Counted from the stretch's first letter, positions 1 to 10,061 are shown. The stretch: DNA of 64,000 nucleotides from Anaerolineae bacterium (GCA_021463865.1 JAJTXY010000006.1:124001-188000); one strand, 5' to 3'. Numbers and translations are program-made. Notes: a model not told the origin generated them from the sequence alone.

Positions 1-2
1 AT

Positions 3-449
3 TTGTGGGACACCTATAAGACCACACGCGGCGAAGGGTTTGGGGCGGAAGTCAAACGCCGTATCATGTTGGGGACGTATGCGCTCTCGGCAGGCTATTA
101 CGATGCCTATTATCTCAAAGCTCAAAAAGTGCGTACCCTGATTAAACAGGACTTTGAAAAGGCCTTTGAACAGGTGGATGTCATTGCTTCACCCGTCGCG
201 CCAACCACTGCCTTCCGCATTGGCGAAAAAGCCGACGACCCATTGCAAATGTACCTGAGTGACGTTTTTACACTCCCCGCCAGTCTTGCCGGGATTTGTG
301 GCCTATCTTTGCCATGTGGGTTTGACGAGAGTAATCTGCCAATCGGGTTGCAGTTGATGGGGCCATTTATGCGTGAGGATGTGCTGCTGCGTGTAGGTCA
401 TGCCTATGAACAGGCCACCGAATGGCATATGCGCCAACCCGCTCTGTAA
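3..449 (+). CDS. gatA: Asp-tRNA(Asn)/Glu-tRNA(Gln) amidotransferase subunit A, C-terminal part (5' end outside window)
   Basis: ORF open at the window edge; GatA C-terminal motifs [56 protein letters not shown]. Confidence 0.95.
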   Translation: MWDTYKTTRGEGFGAEVKRRIMLGTYALSAGYYDAYYLKAQKVRTLIKQDFEKAFEQVDVIASPVAPTTAFRIGEKADDPLQMYLSDVFTLPASLAGICGLSLPCGFDESNLPIGLQLMGPFMREDVLLRVGHAYEQATEWHMRQPAL

Positions 450-486
450 TTTTGCATATACTTGAGCATTCGAAACCGGAGAAAAT

Positions 487-1485
487 TTGATGAAGGTTGT
501 CATCCCTCTTGCTGGTTATGGTACGCGCCTCCGTCCTCATACCTATACCCGCCCCAAGCCGCTGATCAATATCGCAGGTAAGCCGGTGTTGGGCCATTTG
601 TTGGACAAGCTCAGCACGCTTGACATCAGCGAATATATCTTTATTGTGGGTTATCTGGGGGATCAGATTGAAGAATATATCACGGAACATCAGCAAGTCC
701 CTGCCAAATATGTAGTGCAGCAGGAGATGTTGGGGCAATCCCACGCGATTTATTTGGCGCGTGAACACCTGACCACAGATGAACCGGTATTTGTGGTGTT
801 TGGCGACCATATCTTCGAGACGAACTTTGACTTAATCAAAGATGGCAAACACGAAGCTGTGATCTATGTCAAAGAAGTGGATGACCCTCAACGCTATGGA
901 GTGGTGATGTTAGATGAGAACCGCCATATCGTGAAAGTAGTCGAGAAAGCGGCGCAACCCCCCACCAATCTCGCTGTCATAGGTTTGTATTACATCAACA
1001 GCGGACGCAAATTGATTGATGCAATTGCTCTTCAAATCAAAGACAACAAAAAGACCAAGAACGAATATTATATTGCCGATGCCCTGCAAAATCTGATTGA
1101 CAGTGGAATGAAATTTGATGTCGAGGCTGTCTCAGATTGGCTAGACTGTGGTAGCCCCGAATTGGTATTAGAAGCAAACCGTTATCTGCTCAGTCAGGGA
1201 GGCAAAGACAACAGCCATCAACTCCATTTCGATAATGTCATTGTCATTCCTCCCGTCCGCATTGATCCATCCTGTCGAATTCAAAATTCTGTCGTCGGCC
1301 CATATGTGAGTATTGCGGCGGGCTGCAAGATTGAATGGAGCATCGTGCGGGATTCCATCGTGGGCGAGGATGCCGAAATCCAAAATACGCTACTGGAATC
1401 CAGCCTTGTGGGGCAAGATGCCTTTGTCAAAGGGCAGTTTACATCCTTTAATGTGGGCGATTCGTCTAGCGTGCGCTTTTCGTGA
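487..1485 (+). CDS. Sugar-phosphate nucleotidyltransferase (glucose-1-phosphate thymidylyl/uridylyltransferase-like) with C-terminal hexapeptide region
   Basis: N-terminal VIPLAGYGTRLRPHTYTRPKPLINIAGKPVL signature; GDHIFE; C-terminal beta-helix-like repeats. Confidence 0.9.
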   Translation: MMKVVIPLAGYGTRLRPHTYTRPKPLINIAGKPVLGHLLDKLSTLDISEYIFIVGYLGDQIEEYITEHQQVPAKYVVQQEMLGQSHAIYLAREHLTTDEPVFVVFGDHIFETNFDLIKDGKHEAVIYVKEVDDPQRYGVVMLDENRHIVKVVEKAAQPPTNLAVIGLYYINSGRKLIDAIALQIKDNKKTKNEYYIADALQNLIDSGMKFDVEAVSDWLDCGSPELVLEANRYLLSQGGKDNSHQLHFDNVIVIPPVRIDPSCRIQNSVVGPYVSIAAGCKIEWSIVRDSIVGEDAEIQNTLLESSLVGQDAFVKGQFTSFNVGDSSSVRFS

Positions 1486-1514
1486 AATGAGCTAATGGAT
1501 TCAAGGAGGTTGCT

Positions 1515-2081
1515 ATGCAAAATCGGCGTAGGCGAAAAGTGATCCTAATGATCTACTGCGTCATGATGTCTATCTTGTTGGCCTGCAACCTCCCTTCAAT
1601 GTTCCAAACAGATTCGGAATCAGCTTCGGGTAGTTCCATATCTGATGAAGAAATCCAAACCATTGTTGACGATTATCGGGCATGGACGCGCTTGAATGAA
1701 GAGCCGTTTAATGTGTCAGCCATGTTATGGGCATTGTGCCGTTTCCCCTCAGCCGAAGAACAAGCCTATCTCGACAGCCCACACGCCGAATACTATATCA
1801 ATGTGTATGTCAACGAAGTGGGGCGTGATCTGATAACCCAAGAAGGGCCACGCACATTTCCAATTGGCACAATTGTGGTGAAAGAAAAACTCGCTACGCT
1901 GGAAGGTGAAGTGCGTAACGAGTTGGGGATTATGGTTAAAAGCGACTCATCGTCATGGCTATATCTGTATTGGGACGATGGCACACGCTATCAAGCCCCG
2001 GATGAAGTCGCCCATTGTGCAGAATGCCACAGCGCCGAAACCGAGGGGGATTCGGTATTTTGGCCCCTGTCCCCCCAATAG
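1515..2081 (+). CDS. Putative lipoprotein with cytochrome P460-like domain
   Basis: Signal/lipobox MMSILLAC; FPIGTIVVKEKL..ELGIMVK..WLYLYWDDG then CAECH (CxxCH). Confidence 0.65.
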   Translation: MQNRRRRKVILMIYCVMMSILLACNLPSMFQTDSESASGSSISDEEIQTIVDDYRAWTRLNEEPFNVSAMLWALCRFPSAEEQAYLDSPHAEYYINVYVNEVGRDLITQEGPRTFPIGTIVVKEKLATLEGEVRNELGIMVKSDSSSWLYLYWDDGTRYQAPDEVAHCAECHSAETEGDSVFWPLSPQ

Positions 2082-2087
2082 GCTTCT

Positions 2088-2504
2088 CTATACAACCGGA
2101 TTGCTGGCTTCGGTTTTAGGCAGTGTCACCCGCAGCACGCCGTTTTTAAACTCGGCTGTGATTTCTTGTGGTTTGATCGCTCGTGGGATGTGCAGTCGGC
2201 GCTCAAATTTACCGAAGCGTCGTTCGCGCTTGAGATAAGCCCCAGCTGGAATCGTCTCGTCAGCACGTGTTTCACCGCTGATCGTTAGAAAATCGCCGCT
2301 AATGACCACATCAATGCTCTCTGGCACAACACCTGCCATTGGATTGGTGACAACTACTACGCTGGTTGGGGTTTCATACATATCCACTGGCACAGCATAA
2401 ATGTGGCTCGCCGCAAAGGAAAACGCATCTTCCATCGCCCGCTTGATCGAATCTCCGACATTATTGAATTCACGCCGAGGGTCAAAACGCGGATTGCCGG
2501 ACAT
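2088..2504 (-). CDS. Hsp20/alpha-crystallin family small heat shock protein
   Basis: PVDMYETPTSVVVVTNPMAGV..DVVISGDFLTISGE..ERRFGKFERRLHIPRAI..AEFKNGVLRVTLPK. Confidence 0.93.
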   Translation of the reverse strand: MSGNPRFDPRREFNNVGDSIKRAMEDAFSFAASHIYAVPVDMYETPTSVVVVTNPMAGVVPESIDVVISGDFLTISGETRADETIPAGAYLKRERRFGKFERRLHIPRAIKPQEITAEFKNGVLRVTLPKTEASNPVV

Positions 2505-2513
2505 CGCAGCCTC

Positions 2514-3047
2514 CTATTGATAATATTGCTCAATCAGGCCAATTACCTGAAGCAGCACTTGGCGAACACTCGATTTTTGGGTGGAATTGCAGGGCATGAC
2601 CGTAATGTCTGACCCGACTTGCGTACCACGCCGTACCTCATTCAAATTCGACGCTCCTTGCAAATCGGCTTTCCCAGCCACAACGAGATAGGGCACCGGA
2701 TGGATGTTATAGAAATTCTCGATCAACTCCGTAGCATCAGGAAATGAGGCCGGGTCAGTGCTGTCCACCAACACAATAAACGCCGTCATTTCTTTTGCCA
2801 AGATTTCCCACATAAAGCTGAAGCGAGCTTGGCCCGGAGTGCCATATAAATGCAGTTGGCGACCATCAATCGTGACCCGCCCATAATCCATAGCGACAGT
2901 CGTTTCGGCTTTGATTCCGCTGTCCTCAGTAGTGATTTTGCGCTCAGTGCTGACCACTGGAACATCCGAAATCGCATTCACAAAACTGGTTTTTCCAGAG
3001 CTAAACGGCCCGGTCACAATCACCTTATACAGCGACATTCGATTCAC
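2514..3047 (-). CDS. Small Ras/Arf-like GTPase (MglA-like / GTP-binding)
   Basis: P-loop GPFSSGKTSF, switch II YGTPGQARF, G4-like AGKADL. Confidence 0.88.
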   Translation of the reverse strand: MNRMSLYKVIVTGPFSSGKTSFVNAISDVPVVSTERKITTEDSGIKAETTVAMDYGRVTIDGRQLHLYGTPGQARFSFMWEILAKEMTAFIVLVDSTDPASFPDATELIENFYNIHPVPYLVVAGKADLQGASNLNEVRRGTQVGSDITVMPCNSTQKSSVRQVLLQVIGLIEQYYQ

Positions 3048-3113
3048 TCCTCAGATTCCGCGCTTCAGTTGCCAGCATTTTATCGTGCCAAGCCTTAATT
3101 ATCCAGAAATGGA

Positions 3114-3881
3114 CTATTCCGGTTCAGGTGGCGGTGGTGCAGGCATAGTGCCCTGTTTCCGAAAATCTACAAACCGATAGCCCACCCCGCGCTCGGTCAA
3201 GATATAACGGGGATTGGTAGGGTCGGGTTCAATCTTTTCCCGTAGATAGTTGACATAGAGGCGGACGTAATGGGCCTCATCCCGATATTCATACCCCCAT
3301 ACCTTCGCCAATAGTTGTTCATGGGGCACCGTCCAGCCTGCGTTCTCAATCAGGTGATAGAGTAGGCGATACTCGGTTGGGCGAAGTTTAATCCGTTCAC
3401 CGTTGACGATGACTTCACGCTGGTTGAAGTCCACACTCAAATAATCATCAATTCTCATCACGGCATCGCTAGGCGGAGCAGGCATATCCAAACGGCGCAG
3501 CACTGCCCGCACCCGGCTGGAAAGCTCGCGTGGGCCAAAGGGCTTGGTGACATAATCATCTGCCCCTAGTTCCAAACCCACTACTTTATCATCTTCCTCA
3601 CTCTTGGCGGTCAGAATGATGACTGGGATGCTTGAGAATTCGCGTAACATACGGAGGGTTTCAAACCCATCCACCTGTGGCATCATGATGTCTAATATAA
3701 CCAAGTCGGGCAGTTTTGTGCGGATGGCTTCCAGCGCGTCCAAGCCATTGCGGGCCTCCAAGACATGGAAGCCCTCCAATTCCAAATTCATACGGATGAA
3801 ATCAATCATTCGTGCCTCATCGTCCACCACCAAAATGCGTTTGGCCTCTTTGGGGATGGATCGGGGCATTTGCGGTTTCAT
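3114..3881 (-). CDS. OmpR/PhoB-family response regulator
   Basis: Receiver [52 protein letters not shown] plus winged-helix [30 protein letters not shown]. Confidence 0.97.
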   Translation of the reverse strand: MKPQMPRSIPKEAKRILVVDDEARMIDFIRMNLELEGFHVLEARNGLDALEAIRTKLPDLVILDIMMPQVDGFETLRMLREFSSIPVIILTAKSEEDDKVVGLELGADDYVTKPFGPRELSSRVRAVLRRLDMPAPPSDAVMRIDDYLSVDFNQREVIVNGERIKLRPTEYRLLYHLIENAGWTVPHEQLLAKVWGYEYRDEAHYVRLYVNYLREKIEPDPTNPRYILTERGVGYRFVDFRKQGTMPAPPPPEPE

Positions 3882-3911
3882 AATTCAATCAATCCTTCTA
3901 TATTAAACCGC

Positions 3912-4151
3912 CTAGTCGCGGATGAAGGTCATGACTTCTTCTTCTTCACCCGTTGGCATGATCTCAACATAGTTAATACGCCACCAAGGAATGATGATCT
4001 GAGTGACTTCTTCCATCAAATAGCTGAAATCTTTGCCATCGCGTTTGCGCGGATTTACCAATGTCAAAAATTGATGGGTCGGATCGGGAAGTTCAGCTAT
4101 CTCAGCCATAATTGCTTCACCATCCGAGACATGTACATAAACAGTTTGCAT
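3912..4151 (-). CDS. Small hypothetical protein
   Basis: 79-aa ORF within the minus-strand cluster, short spacing to neighbours. Confidence 0.7.
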   Translation of the reverse strand: MQTVYVHVSDGEAIMAEIAELPDPTHQFLTLVNPRKRDGKDFSYLMEEVTQIIIPWWRINYVEIMPTGEEEEVMTFIRD

Positions 4152-4163
4152 CGTAGAGCCATC

Positions 4164-4697
4164 CTATTTGAAGTAAATACGTAGCGCCAATTTTCCAAAA
4201 CGCATTTCATCCCCATCATGCACAATACGTGCTTGGCGAGGGATAAGTCGCTGTCCATTCAAAAAAGTGCCATTCACACTACCTAGATCTATCAGGGTGA
4301 GGGTCGTATCATTATATTGGATGATAGCATGAGCGCGGGAAACCCCTTGCTCGACTGCATTGAAGGCTGAAAGATCAATATCAGGATAATGGCCGGATTG
4401 AACGTCGGCACGGCCTACTGTCATCTCGGCACGAAGCCGAACCACCATTGGTTCAGACACCCCGCTGATATGAATCACCAACGATGAGATACCTTTGAGG
4501 CTGGATGTACCCCCATAAATACGGGTATTGATCGCATCAAACGCCGTCCCCGTACTGTTGTTTAGCTCTTCTGTCCTAATGGTAGTTGTACTCGTGCCGG
4601 TAGGCCCTTGTAACGCTAAGAGAATAGGATTTCCGCATTCATCGCAGAAATACTCTCCCTCCCGATTTCCTGTCCCACAATAATTACAAATAATCAT
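4164..4697 (-). CDS. Zinc-ribbon + FHA domain protein
   Basis: CNYCGTGN..FCDECG zinc ribbon; FHA core VGRAD..GVSRAHAII..LIDLGSVNGTFLNGQRL. Confidence 0.92.
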   Translation of the reverse strand: MIICNYCGTGNREGEYFCDECGNPILLALQGPTGTSTTTIRTEELNNSTGTAFDAINTRIYGGTSSLKGISSLVIHISGVSEPMVVRLRAEMTVGRADVQSGHYPDIDLSAFNAVEQGVSRAHAIIQYNDTTLTLIDLGSVNGTFLNGQRLIPRQARIVHDGDEMRFGKLALRIYFK

Positions 4698-4701
4698 GCG
4701 A

Positions 4702-6222
4702 TTATTCCTTGCTCTCGTCGGGCGGTGGCAGCATTAATGAGCGTGTGCCAAATTTTAGGGTCTTTCGTCCCTCTTCTGAGAGTTTGTTGGTCTGACGCAC
4801 CCGTCGAGCTTCTTCCATTGCCATATGGGCTAAATCTTCTTGGCCCGCTTGCAACAACCGCGTCGCCAGATTCTCCAGCCGTTGAGTGGCTTCTTGGACG
4901 CGACCCTCGCTAATGGCTTTTTCGGTTTTTTGCTGCATCCGATACAGCGCCAATTTACCGAGGGCGTCAATAATCATCTTGGGTGGTTCTTCGGCAGGTG
5001 GTTTAGCCGAGATTTCAGTGGTCTGGTCAACAATCGCCTTAAATTCGTAACGCTCCGATTCCCCAATCAAATCACCACTGACATCCAACCGCACCATCGA
5101 ACGAAACCCCGGTTTCATATTGGCGGGCATCTGGAACTGAAGCAGTACACGGGTTGGACGGGTGCTTTGTAGGGTTCCCAAATTAATGGGCTGCGATGTG
5201 ACCTCTAAGGGCTGGGCGCTAGGAGATAACCGGAAGGCGGATTCAATCTGGATGTCTGAATCGGGCGCAACCGTTAAACGCAGGCGCTCGGCAAAGGCCT
5301 CCGAGAGTGTGCGAATACGATCATTCAAAAAGTTGACCACCGCACTCGGTGAATTGACATAGGTTGCTCCACCGCCTGTTTTGGCGGTTAAGTCATCCAA
5401 AAAGACGTCGTTCCACTCGTCCCCAATGCCCATCGCACTGATACTGATCCCAACCTGCTTGGCATCATCAGCGAGTTCAAGGCACAACTGGTCATCACCA
5501 TAGGTGCGACCATCAGTAATCAAAATCACGTGGTTGACGAACTTGCGGTTGAAATGCCGTTTCACTTCCTCATAGGCCGCAGACAACCCTTGAAAAATCT
5601 CGGTGCCGCCACCCGCTGCAATAGTGTTCACCCGCGACTTGATGCCTTCCGGGTCGGTGACGGGTTCGCTTTTGACCAACACATCGGCCCGATCACTAAA
5701 CGCGACCACACACAGACGGTCTTCTTTGCTTAACTGCGAAAGAATCTGATGAGAGGCGACTTTAACTTTTTCCAATCGGCTGCCGCGCATGGATGAACTG
5801 TGATCAAGCACCAACGCGATGTTGAGAGGCGCTTTACGTGGTTCACCCGGATTGGCAACCTGATCACCTACGTTGCGAGCGAGAATTTCGAGCAGCAAGT
5901 ACATCACTTGTGGCTCTTTAATGACCGGCAAAATGCGTCTGCTCGGAACGCAACGCGCCGCAAAAGAAGGACGTTTCGTGTTGGCCTTGCTTGTCAATAC
6001 CCGATGGTAGGTCGAGCGTTGCATTTCGTCACTCAAGACCTCGTAGGCCAGATTAATATCCTTAAATTGTAGCGCCGCGCCTTCGTGCGAATTGACATCG
6101 GGATGAAAGCGTCGAGCCGCCTGACGATAGGCCGATTTAATATCATCAGCAGAGGCAGACGGCGATACCCCTAGAATCGTGTATAAATCAAACTCTTGAT
6201 ACTGAGAAGCCATGTATGACAC
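4702..6222 (-). CDS. DnaJ-domain / von Willebrand factor A fusion protein
   Basis: J domain DLYTILGVSPSASADDIKSAYRQAARRFHPDVN; VWA MIDAS LVLDHSSSMRGSRL. Confidence 0.92.
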   Translation of the reverse strand: MSYMASQYQEFDLYTILGVSPSASADDIKSAYRQAARRFHPDVNSHEGAALQFKDINLAYEVLSDEMQRSTYHRVLTSKANTKRPSFAARCVPSRRILPVIKEPQVMYLLLEILARNVGDQVANPGEPRKAPLNIALVLDHSSSMRGSRLEKVKVASHQILSQLSKEDRLCVVAFSDRADVLVKSEPVTDPEGIKSRVNTIAAGGGTEIFQGLSAAYEEVKRHFNRKFVNHVILITDGRTYGDDQLCLELADDAKQVGISISAMGIGDEWNDVFLDDLTAKTGGGATYVNSPSAVVNFLNDRIRTLSEAFAERLRLTVAPDSDIQIESAFRLSPSAQPLEVTSQPINLGTLQSTRPTRVLLQFQMPANMKPGFRSMVRLDVSGDLIGESERYEFKAIVDQTTEISAKPPAEEPPKMIIDALGKLALYRMQQKTEKAISEGRVQEATQRLENLATRLLQAGQEDLAHMAMEEARRVRQTNKLSEEGRKTLKFGTRSLMLPPPDESKE

Positions 6223-6237
6223 TCGGTAATGGATGTT

Positions 6238-7287
6238 CTATGGTTGGACTGGAGAGATGCGAATAATCACCACCGTGATGTTATCGCGCCCGCCACGTTC
6301 ATTGGCAAGTGCCACAAGTTTTTCACAAGCAGTCTGTGGACTGCCATTCGATTTCGATACGATTTCTAATAATTCATCTTGTTTTACGAGGTTCCACAGA
6401 CCGTCACTGCACAGTAGCAAATAGGCCCCCGGTGGAATCTGTCGTGTAATCGCATCTACCTCTAGGCTCTCACTTTGACCAATCGCCCGATACAGCACAT
6501 TGGATTGCGGATGGTCAATCGCCTCTTCTTCGTTGATATGATCCAATTCCTTGAGACGTTCAACCAACGAGTGATCACGGGTGAGTTTATCAATACTCGC
6601 GGGGGTAATGAGGTAGGCACGACTGTCGCCCACATGCGCAATATAGGCCAGATTGCCCATAATCGCGGCTGCCGTTACCGTTGTACCACCTTCGGGCACT
6701 TTTTCCGAGACGATCTGATTGGCTTTTTGCACCGCGCTCCGCAGTACCTCCGAAATCGTCGGGCGTTCGGCGTCTCCCCCGGCTTCGTTATAAAGCAAAG
6801 GCAGGAAAATGTTATTGACGACCTCACGGGATACGACTTGTACGGTCATGGCCGACGCCTTTTCACCGTCTTCATGTCCCCCCATGCCATCAGCAACAAT
6901 GAAAAGGCCGAAATCGGGTCGTTCCTCGGTGGTAGACATAGATGCGACCATTGTGAACATCGAATCTTGATTATTCTCGCGTACTTGGCCGATGTCACTA
7001 CGCTGTCCAACAATAAGTCGCGCTCCGGTTGATGAATTGGGCATAACGGTCTCCAAGGGGGGTAACTGGCGGGTGCGCCCATCGAGTTCGATTGTGAGCT
7101 TACCAGCAGGTGGCTCGGCAAGTTCGATATTTGGTAACGGGTGGGTATCTAATTCCGAAGGGGATACCACTTTCCCGTCAGTCGGCTGAACAGGTTTGGC
7201 TTCCACAATTGCAGCTTGCGGAACGGCAGGCTTGGTGGGTGTTTCTTCGGCAGGCCGAAGACCTAATAAACGTCTTAGAGCATCCAT
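6238..7287 (-). CDS. PP2C-family Ser/Thr protein phosphatase with N-terminal extension
   Basis: GQRSDIGQVRENNQDS, VADGMGGHEDGE, AHVGDSRAYLI, LLCSDGLWNLV, RGGRDNITVVII. Confidence 0.96.
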   Translation of the reverse strand: MDALRRLLGLRPAEETPTKPAVPQAAIVEAKPVQPTDGKVVSPSELDTHPLPNIELAEPPAGKLTIELDGRTRQLPPLETVMPNSSTGARLIVGQRSDIGQVRENNQDSMFTMVASMSTTEERPDFGLFIVADGMGGHEDGEKASAMTVQVVSREVVNNIFLPLLYNEAGGDAERPTISEVLRSAVQKANQIVSEKVPEGGTTVTAAAIMGNLAYIAHVGDSRAYLITPASIDKLTRDHSLVERLKELDHINEEEAIDHPQSNVLYRAIGQSESLEVDAITRQIPPGAYLLLCSDGLWNLVKQDELLEIVSKSNGSPQTACEKLVALANERGGRDNITVVIIRISPVQP

Positions 7288-7311
7288 ACTAGTAGTTGCC
7301 TCCCCACCTTG

Positions 7312-9243
7312 CTACGCTTTAAGCGCATAAACATGTTGATCGGTTGATCCGATGTATACAATTCCGTCTGAGACACAGGGCGACCCCGTAATGGCCCCAC
7401 CTGTGGCATACGACCAGCGCTCTTTGCCCGTTTTGGCATCTAGGCTATAGACTTTGCCATCCACGCCGCCGATGTAAATCGCCCCATTAAAATAGGCCGG
7501 GGAAGAAGTCACTTGGTCGCCTGCTTTAAATTTCCAGCGTTCGCGTCCACTTGACGCATCAAGGGCATAAACATAGCCATCCACTGAACCGAAATGGACA
7601 TTGCCATTGGCGATGACAGGGGATGAGATCACTGGCTTGCCGGTGCGATAGCGCCATACACTCCAACCGTTTTTCGCCTCAAGTGTATACAAATGTGAAT
7701 CACTTGATCCGAAAAAAACCATACCTTCATAGACTACTGGCGACGACATCACCGAGCGTTTGGTCTTAAAACGCCATTTTAGTTGACCGCTGAGGTCAAG
7801 GGCAAATACATCACCCAAATCGGTGCCAAAAATAATGAGTTCGTCGGTCAGGGCTGGTCGGCTACGGATGGGTGAACCCGCGTCATATTTCCACGCGGCT
7901 CGTCCGGTTGCAACACGCACCGCATAAAATTTGTGGTCATCGCTGCCAAAAAATACATGCCCGTGTGCAACGGTTGGGGAGGAACGAATCGGTCCCTGTG
8001 TCGTCAGTTTCCAATTTTGGCGCCCACTGCGAATATCTACTGCATAAATGCTGAAATCATTCGATCCGGCAATTACCAAATTTTCTTCTTCGGCAATTGC
8101 AGGCATGGTCGCCACACCGCCATCGGTGGGAAATTTCCACCGTAATTGACCATTTTCAACATTCAATGCCCACAGGTTGTTGTCATAAGAGCCAACAAAG
8201 AGCAAGCCTTGATGTACAGTCGGGGTCGAACGGATTTCTTCTTCAAATTTGAATTTCCATCGTACATCAATGGCATTACGTGAGGCTTCGGCCCATTCAT
8301 CCGAGAGAGCAGTTGTGGCTTGACTTGACCCACCCGCGCCAGCCCCGGCGGACACAACAGGCAGTCCTTTGGACTTGTTCAATACCGCTTCCAATGCTTT
8401 TTTCATGGCCTCGGCAGTGACAAATCGCTGACTCATATCGAAGGTCAGCGCCCGCATGACAACGGCTTCAAGTTCGGGCGAGACATCCGGATTGGCCTCA
8501 CGAATAGGCCGATCTGCAAAGGTGAAGGGTGGTTCAAGGCGTGGGTCGTGACGAGTGAGGGCATGATGCAGGGTCGCCCCTACTCCATAAATATCACTGC
8601 CGGGGTTAGCCTCGCCCTTATATTGTTCGGGTGCAGAATACCCCTCTGTACCAATCGTGGTACCTTTTTGCCCAACTTGAAAGGTGCGTGCAATCCCAAA
8701 GTCAATGAGACGCAGCCGACCAAATTGGTCAATCATGATGTTGGCGGGTTTGATGTCACGGAAAATAATGGGAGGTTGATGCTGATGTAAATAATTGATC
8801 ACATCACAGACATCAATGCCCCATTTCACAATCATTTCAATCGGAATATCAGGGACCGTATTGAGAATGGACTCGAAATCTTTGCCGTTGATATACTCCA
8901 TGACCAGATAGGCCCGGTCACGGACAGAAAAATAATCGTAAATCGTGGGAATCGCGGGATGACTAAGCGCCGCCAGCAAGTTGGCCTCGCGCTCAAAATT
9001 GCGTAGGCTCATATCTCGCAATTCTGGGTCTTGCGAGAGATTGAGCATTTCTTTCACCGCGACGTAGCGTTCTACATTGGGAAATTGTAAATCGCGGGCT
9101 TGATATACCGAACCCATGCCCCCAACACCTAACACCCCAGTGATGCGATAGCGATTCACCAATACAACATTGGGCTGAAGCGCACCATCAACACCGAGCA
9201 GGTCTTTTTTGGGTTCGCTTGCGAACTGCCTTGTATCTACCAT
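7312..9243 (-). CDS. Ser/Thr protein kinase with C-terminal PQQ/beta-propeller repeats
   Basis: GVGGMGSVYQARD, VAVKEM, FRDIKPANIMID, LIDFGIA, APEQYKG; then tandem RWKF..SSPxVxxGxVxFGSxDxxxYAL repeats. Confidence 0.96.
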   Translation of the reverse strand: MVDTRQFASEPKKDLLGVDGALQPNVVLVNRYRITGVLGVGGMGSVYQARDLQFPNVERYVAVKEMLNLSQDPELRDMSLRNFEREANLLAALSHPAIPTIYDYFSVRDRAYLVMEYINGKDFESILNTVPDIPIEMIVKWGIDVCDVINYLHQHQPPIIFRDIKPANIMIDQFGRLRLIDFGIARTFQVGQKGTTIGTEGYSAPEQYKGEANPGSDIYGVGATLHHALTRHDPRLEPPFTFADRPIREANPDVSPELEAVVMRALTFDMSQRFVTAEAMKKALEAVLNKSKGLPVVSAGAGAGGSSQATTALSDEWAEASRNAIDVRWKFKFEEEIRSTPTVHQGLLFVGSYDNNLWALNVENGQLRWKFPTDGGVATMPAIAEEENLVIAGSNDFSIYAVDIRSGRQNWKLTTQGPIRSSPTVAHGHVFFGSDDHKFYAVRVATGRAAWKYDAGSPIRSRPALTDELIIFGTDLGDVFALDLSGQLKWRFKTKRSVMSSPVVYEGMVFFGSSDSHLYTLEAKNGWSVWRYRTGKPVISSPVIANGNVHFGSVDGYVYALDASSGRERWKFKAGDQVTSSPAYFNGAIYIGGVDGKVYSLDAKTGKERWSYATGGAITGSPCVSDGIVYIGSTDQHVYALKA

Positions 9244-9428
9244 ATGGATAAGACCTTTGCCCTACATAAAAAGCTAATGAATGGAAATCAGATGACTGTC
9301 TCCCTATCCAGACAACCTAATTCCTCTCTTGTATTGTACATCGGGAACAGATTCAACAATAAATGATGAATGATTAACGAAATTATAGTAAATTGAGGTT
9401 TTAATCGCAATTATTCGGCATTGAGGTT

Positions 9429-10061
9429 TTAGGAACGGCGCGATAATCGAGGGAAAACGGCTTGTCGAATACGCTCTTGGATAATTTCCACCCCACCCAT
9501 CCCATCAACAACGACCCAACGGGCTGGTTCCAGTTGAATTAAGGTTTGATAGCCGACATGTACCCGCTGATGAAAATCGAGGGCCAATGCGTCCAGCCGA
9601 TTCCATTCAGCTCCCTGTTTGGCGGCAATTTGACGGCGCTCCAATCCCGCTTCTGGTGAAATATCGAGGTATAGCGTCAAATCAGGTTTCAATCCCTCGG
9701 TGGCAAAATCCAAAATCAAGCGGAGGGTGTCTAGATCGAGACCACGCCCATAGCCCTGATAGGCCAATGTTGAATCAACATAACGATCCGACAAAATAAT
9801 TTCGCCTGCTGCCAATCGGGGGCGGATGACCTCTGCCACCAGTTGGGCACGCGAAGCGGTATAGAGCAGCAGTTCGGTACGGGCGTGCATTTTTTCATTT
9901 TTGAGGGTGTGCAACACTTCGCGGATTTGATCGCCAATATCGGTGCCCCCCGGTTCGCGTGTCTGCGTCACGGTATAACCCTGTTCACGCAGAGCCGCCG
10001 CAAGAAGTTGGATTTGGGTGGTCTTACCGCTGCCTTCTGGCCCTTCAAATGTGATAAACAA
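9429..10061 (-). CDS. tmk: Thymidylate kinase
   Basis: MFITFEGPEGSGKTTQIQLL, TREPGGT, SDRYVDSTLAYQGYGRGLD. Confidence 0.97.
   Translation of the reverse strand: MFITFEGPEGSGKTTQIQLLAAALREQGYTVTQTREPGGTDIGDQIREVLHTLKNEKMHARTELLLYTASRAQLVAEVIRPRLAAGEIILSDRYVDSTLAYQGYGRGLDLDTLRLILDFATEGLKPDLTLYLDISPEAGLERRQIAAKQGAEWNRLDALALDFHQRVHVGYQTLIQLEPARWVVVDGMGGVEIIQERIRQAVFPRLSRRS

Noticed and set aside
7330-8290. Periodic ~120-nt repeats
   Set aside because: Explained by PQQ propeller blades in the kinase gene.
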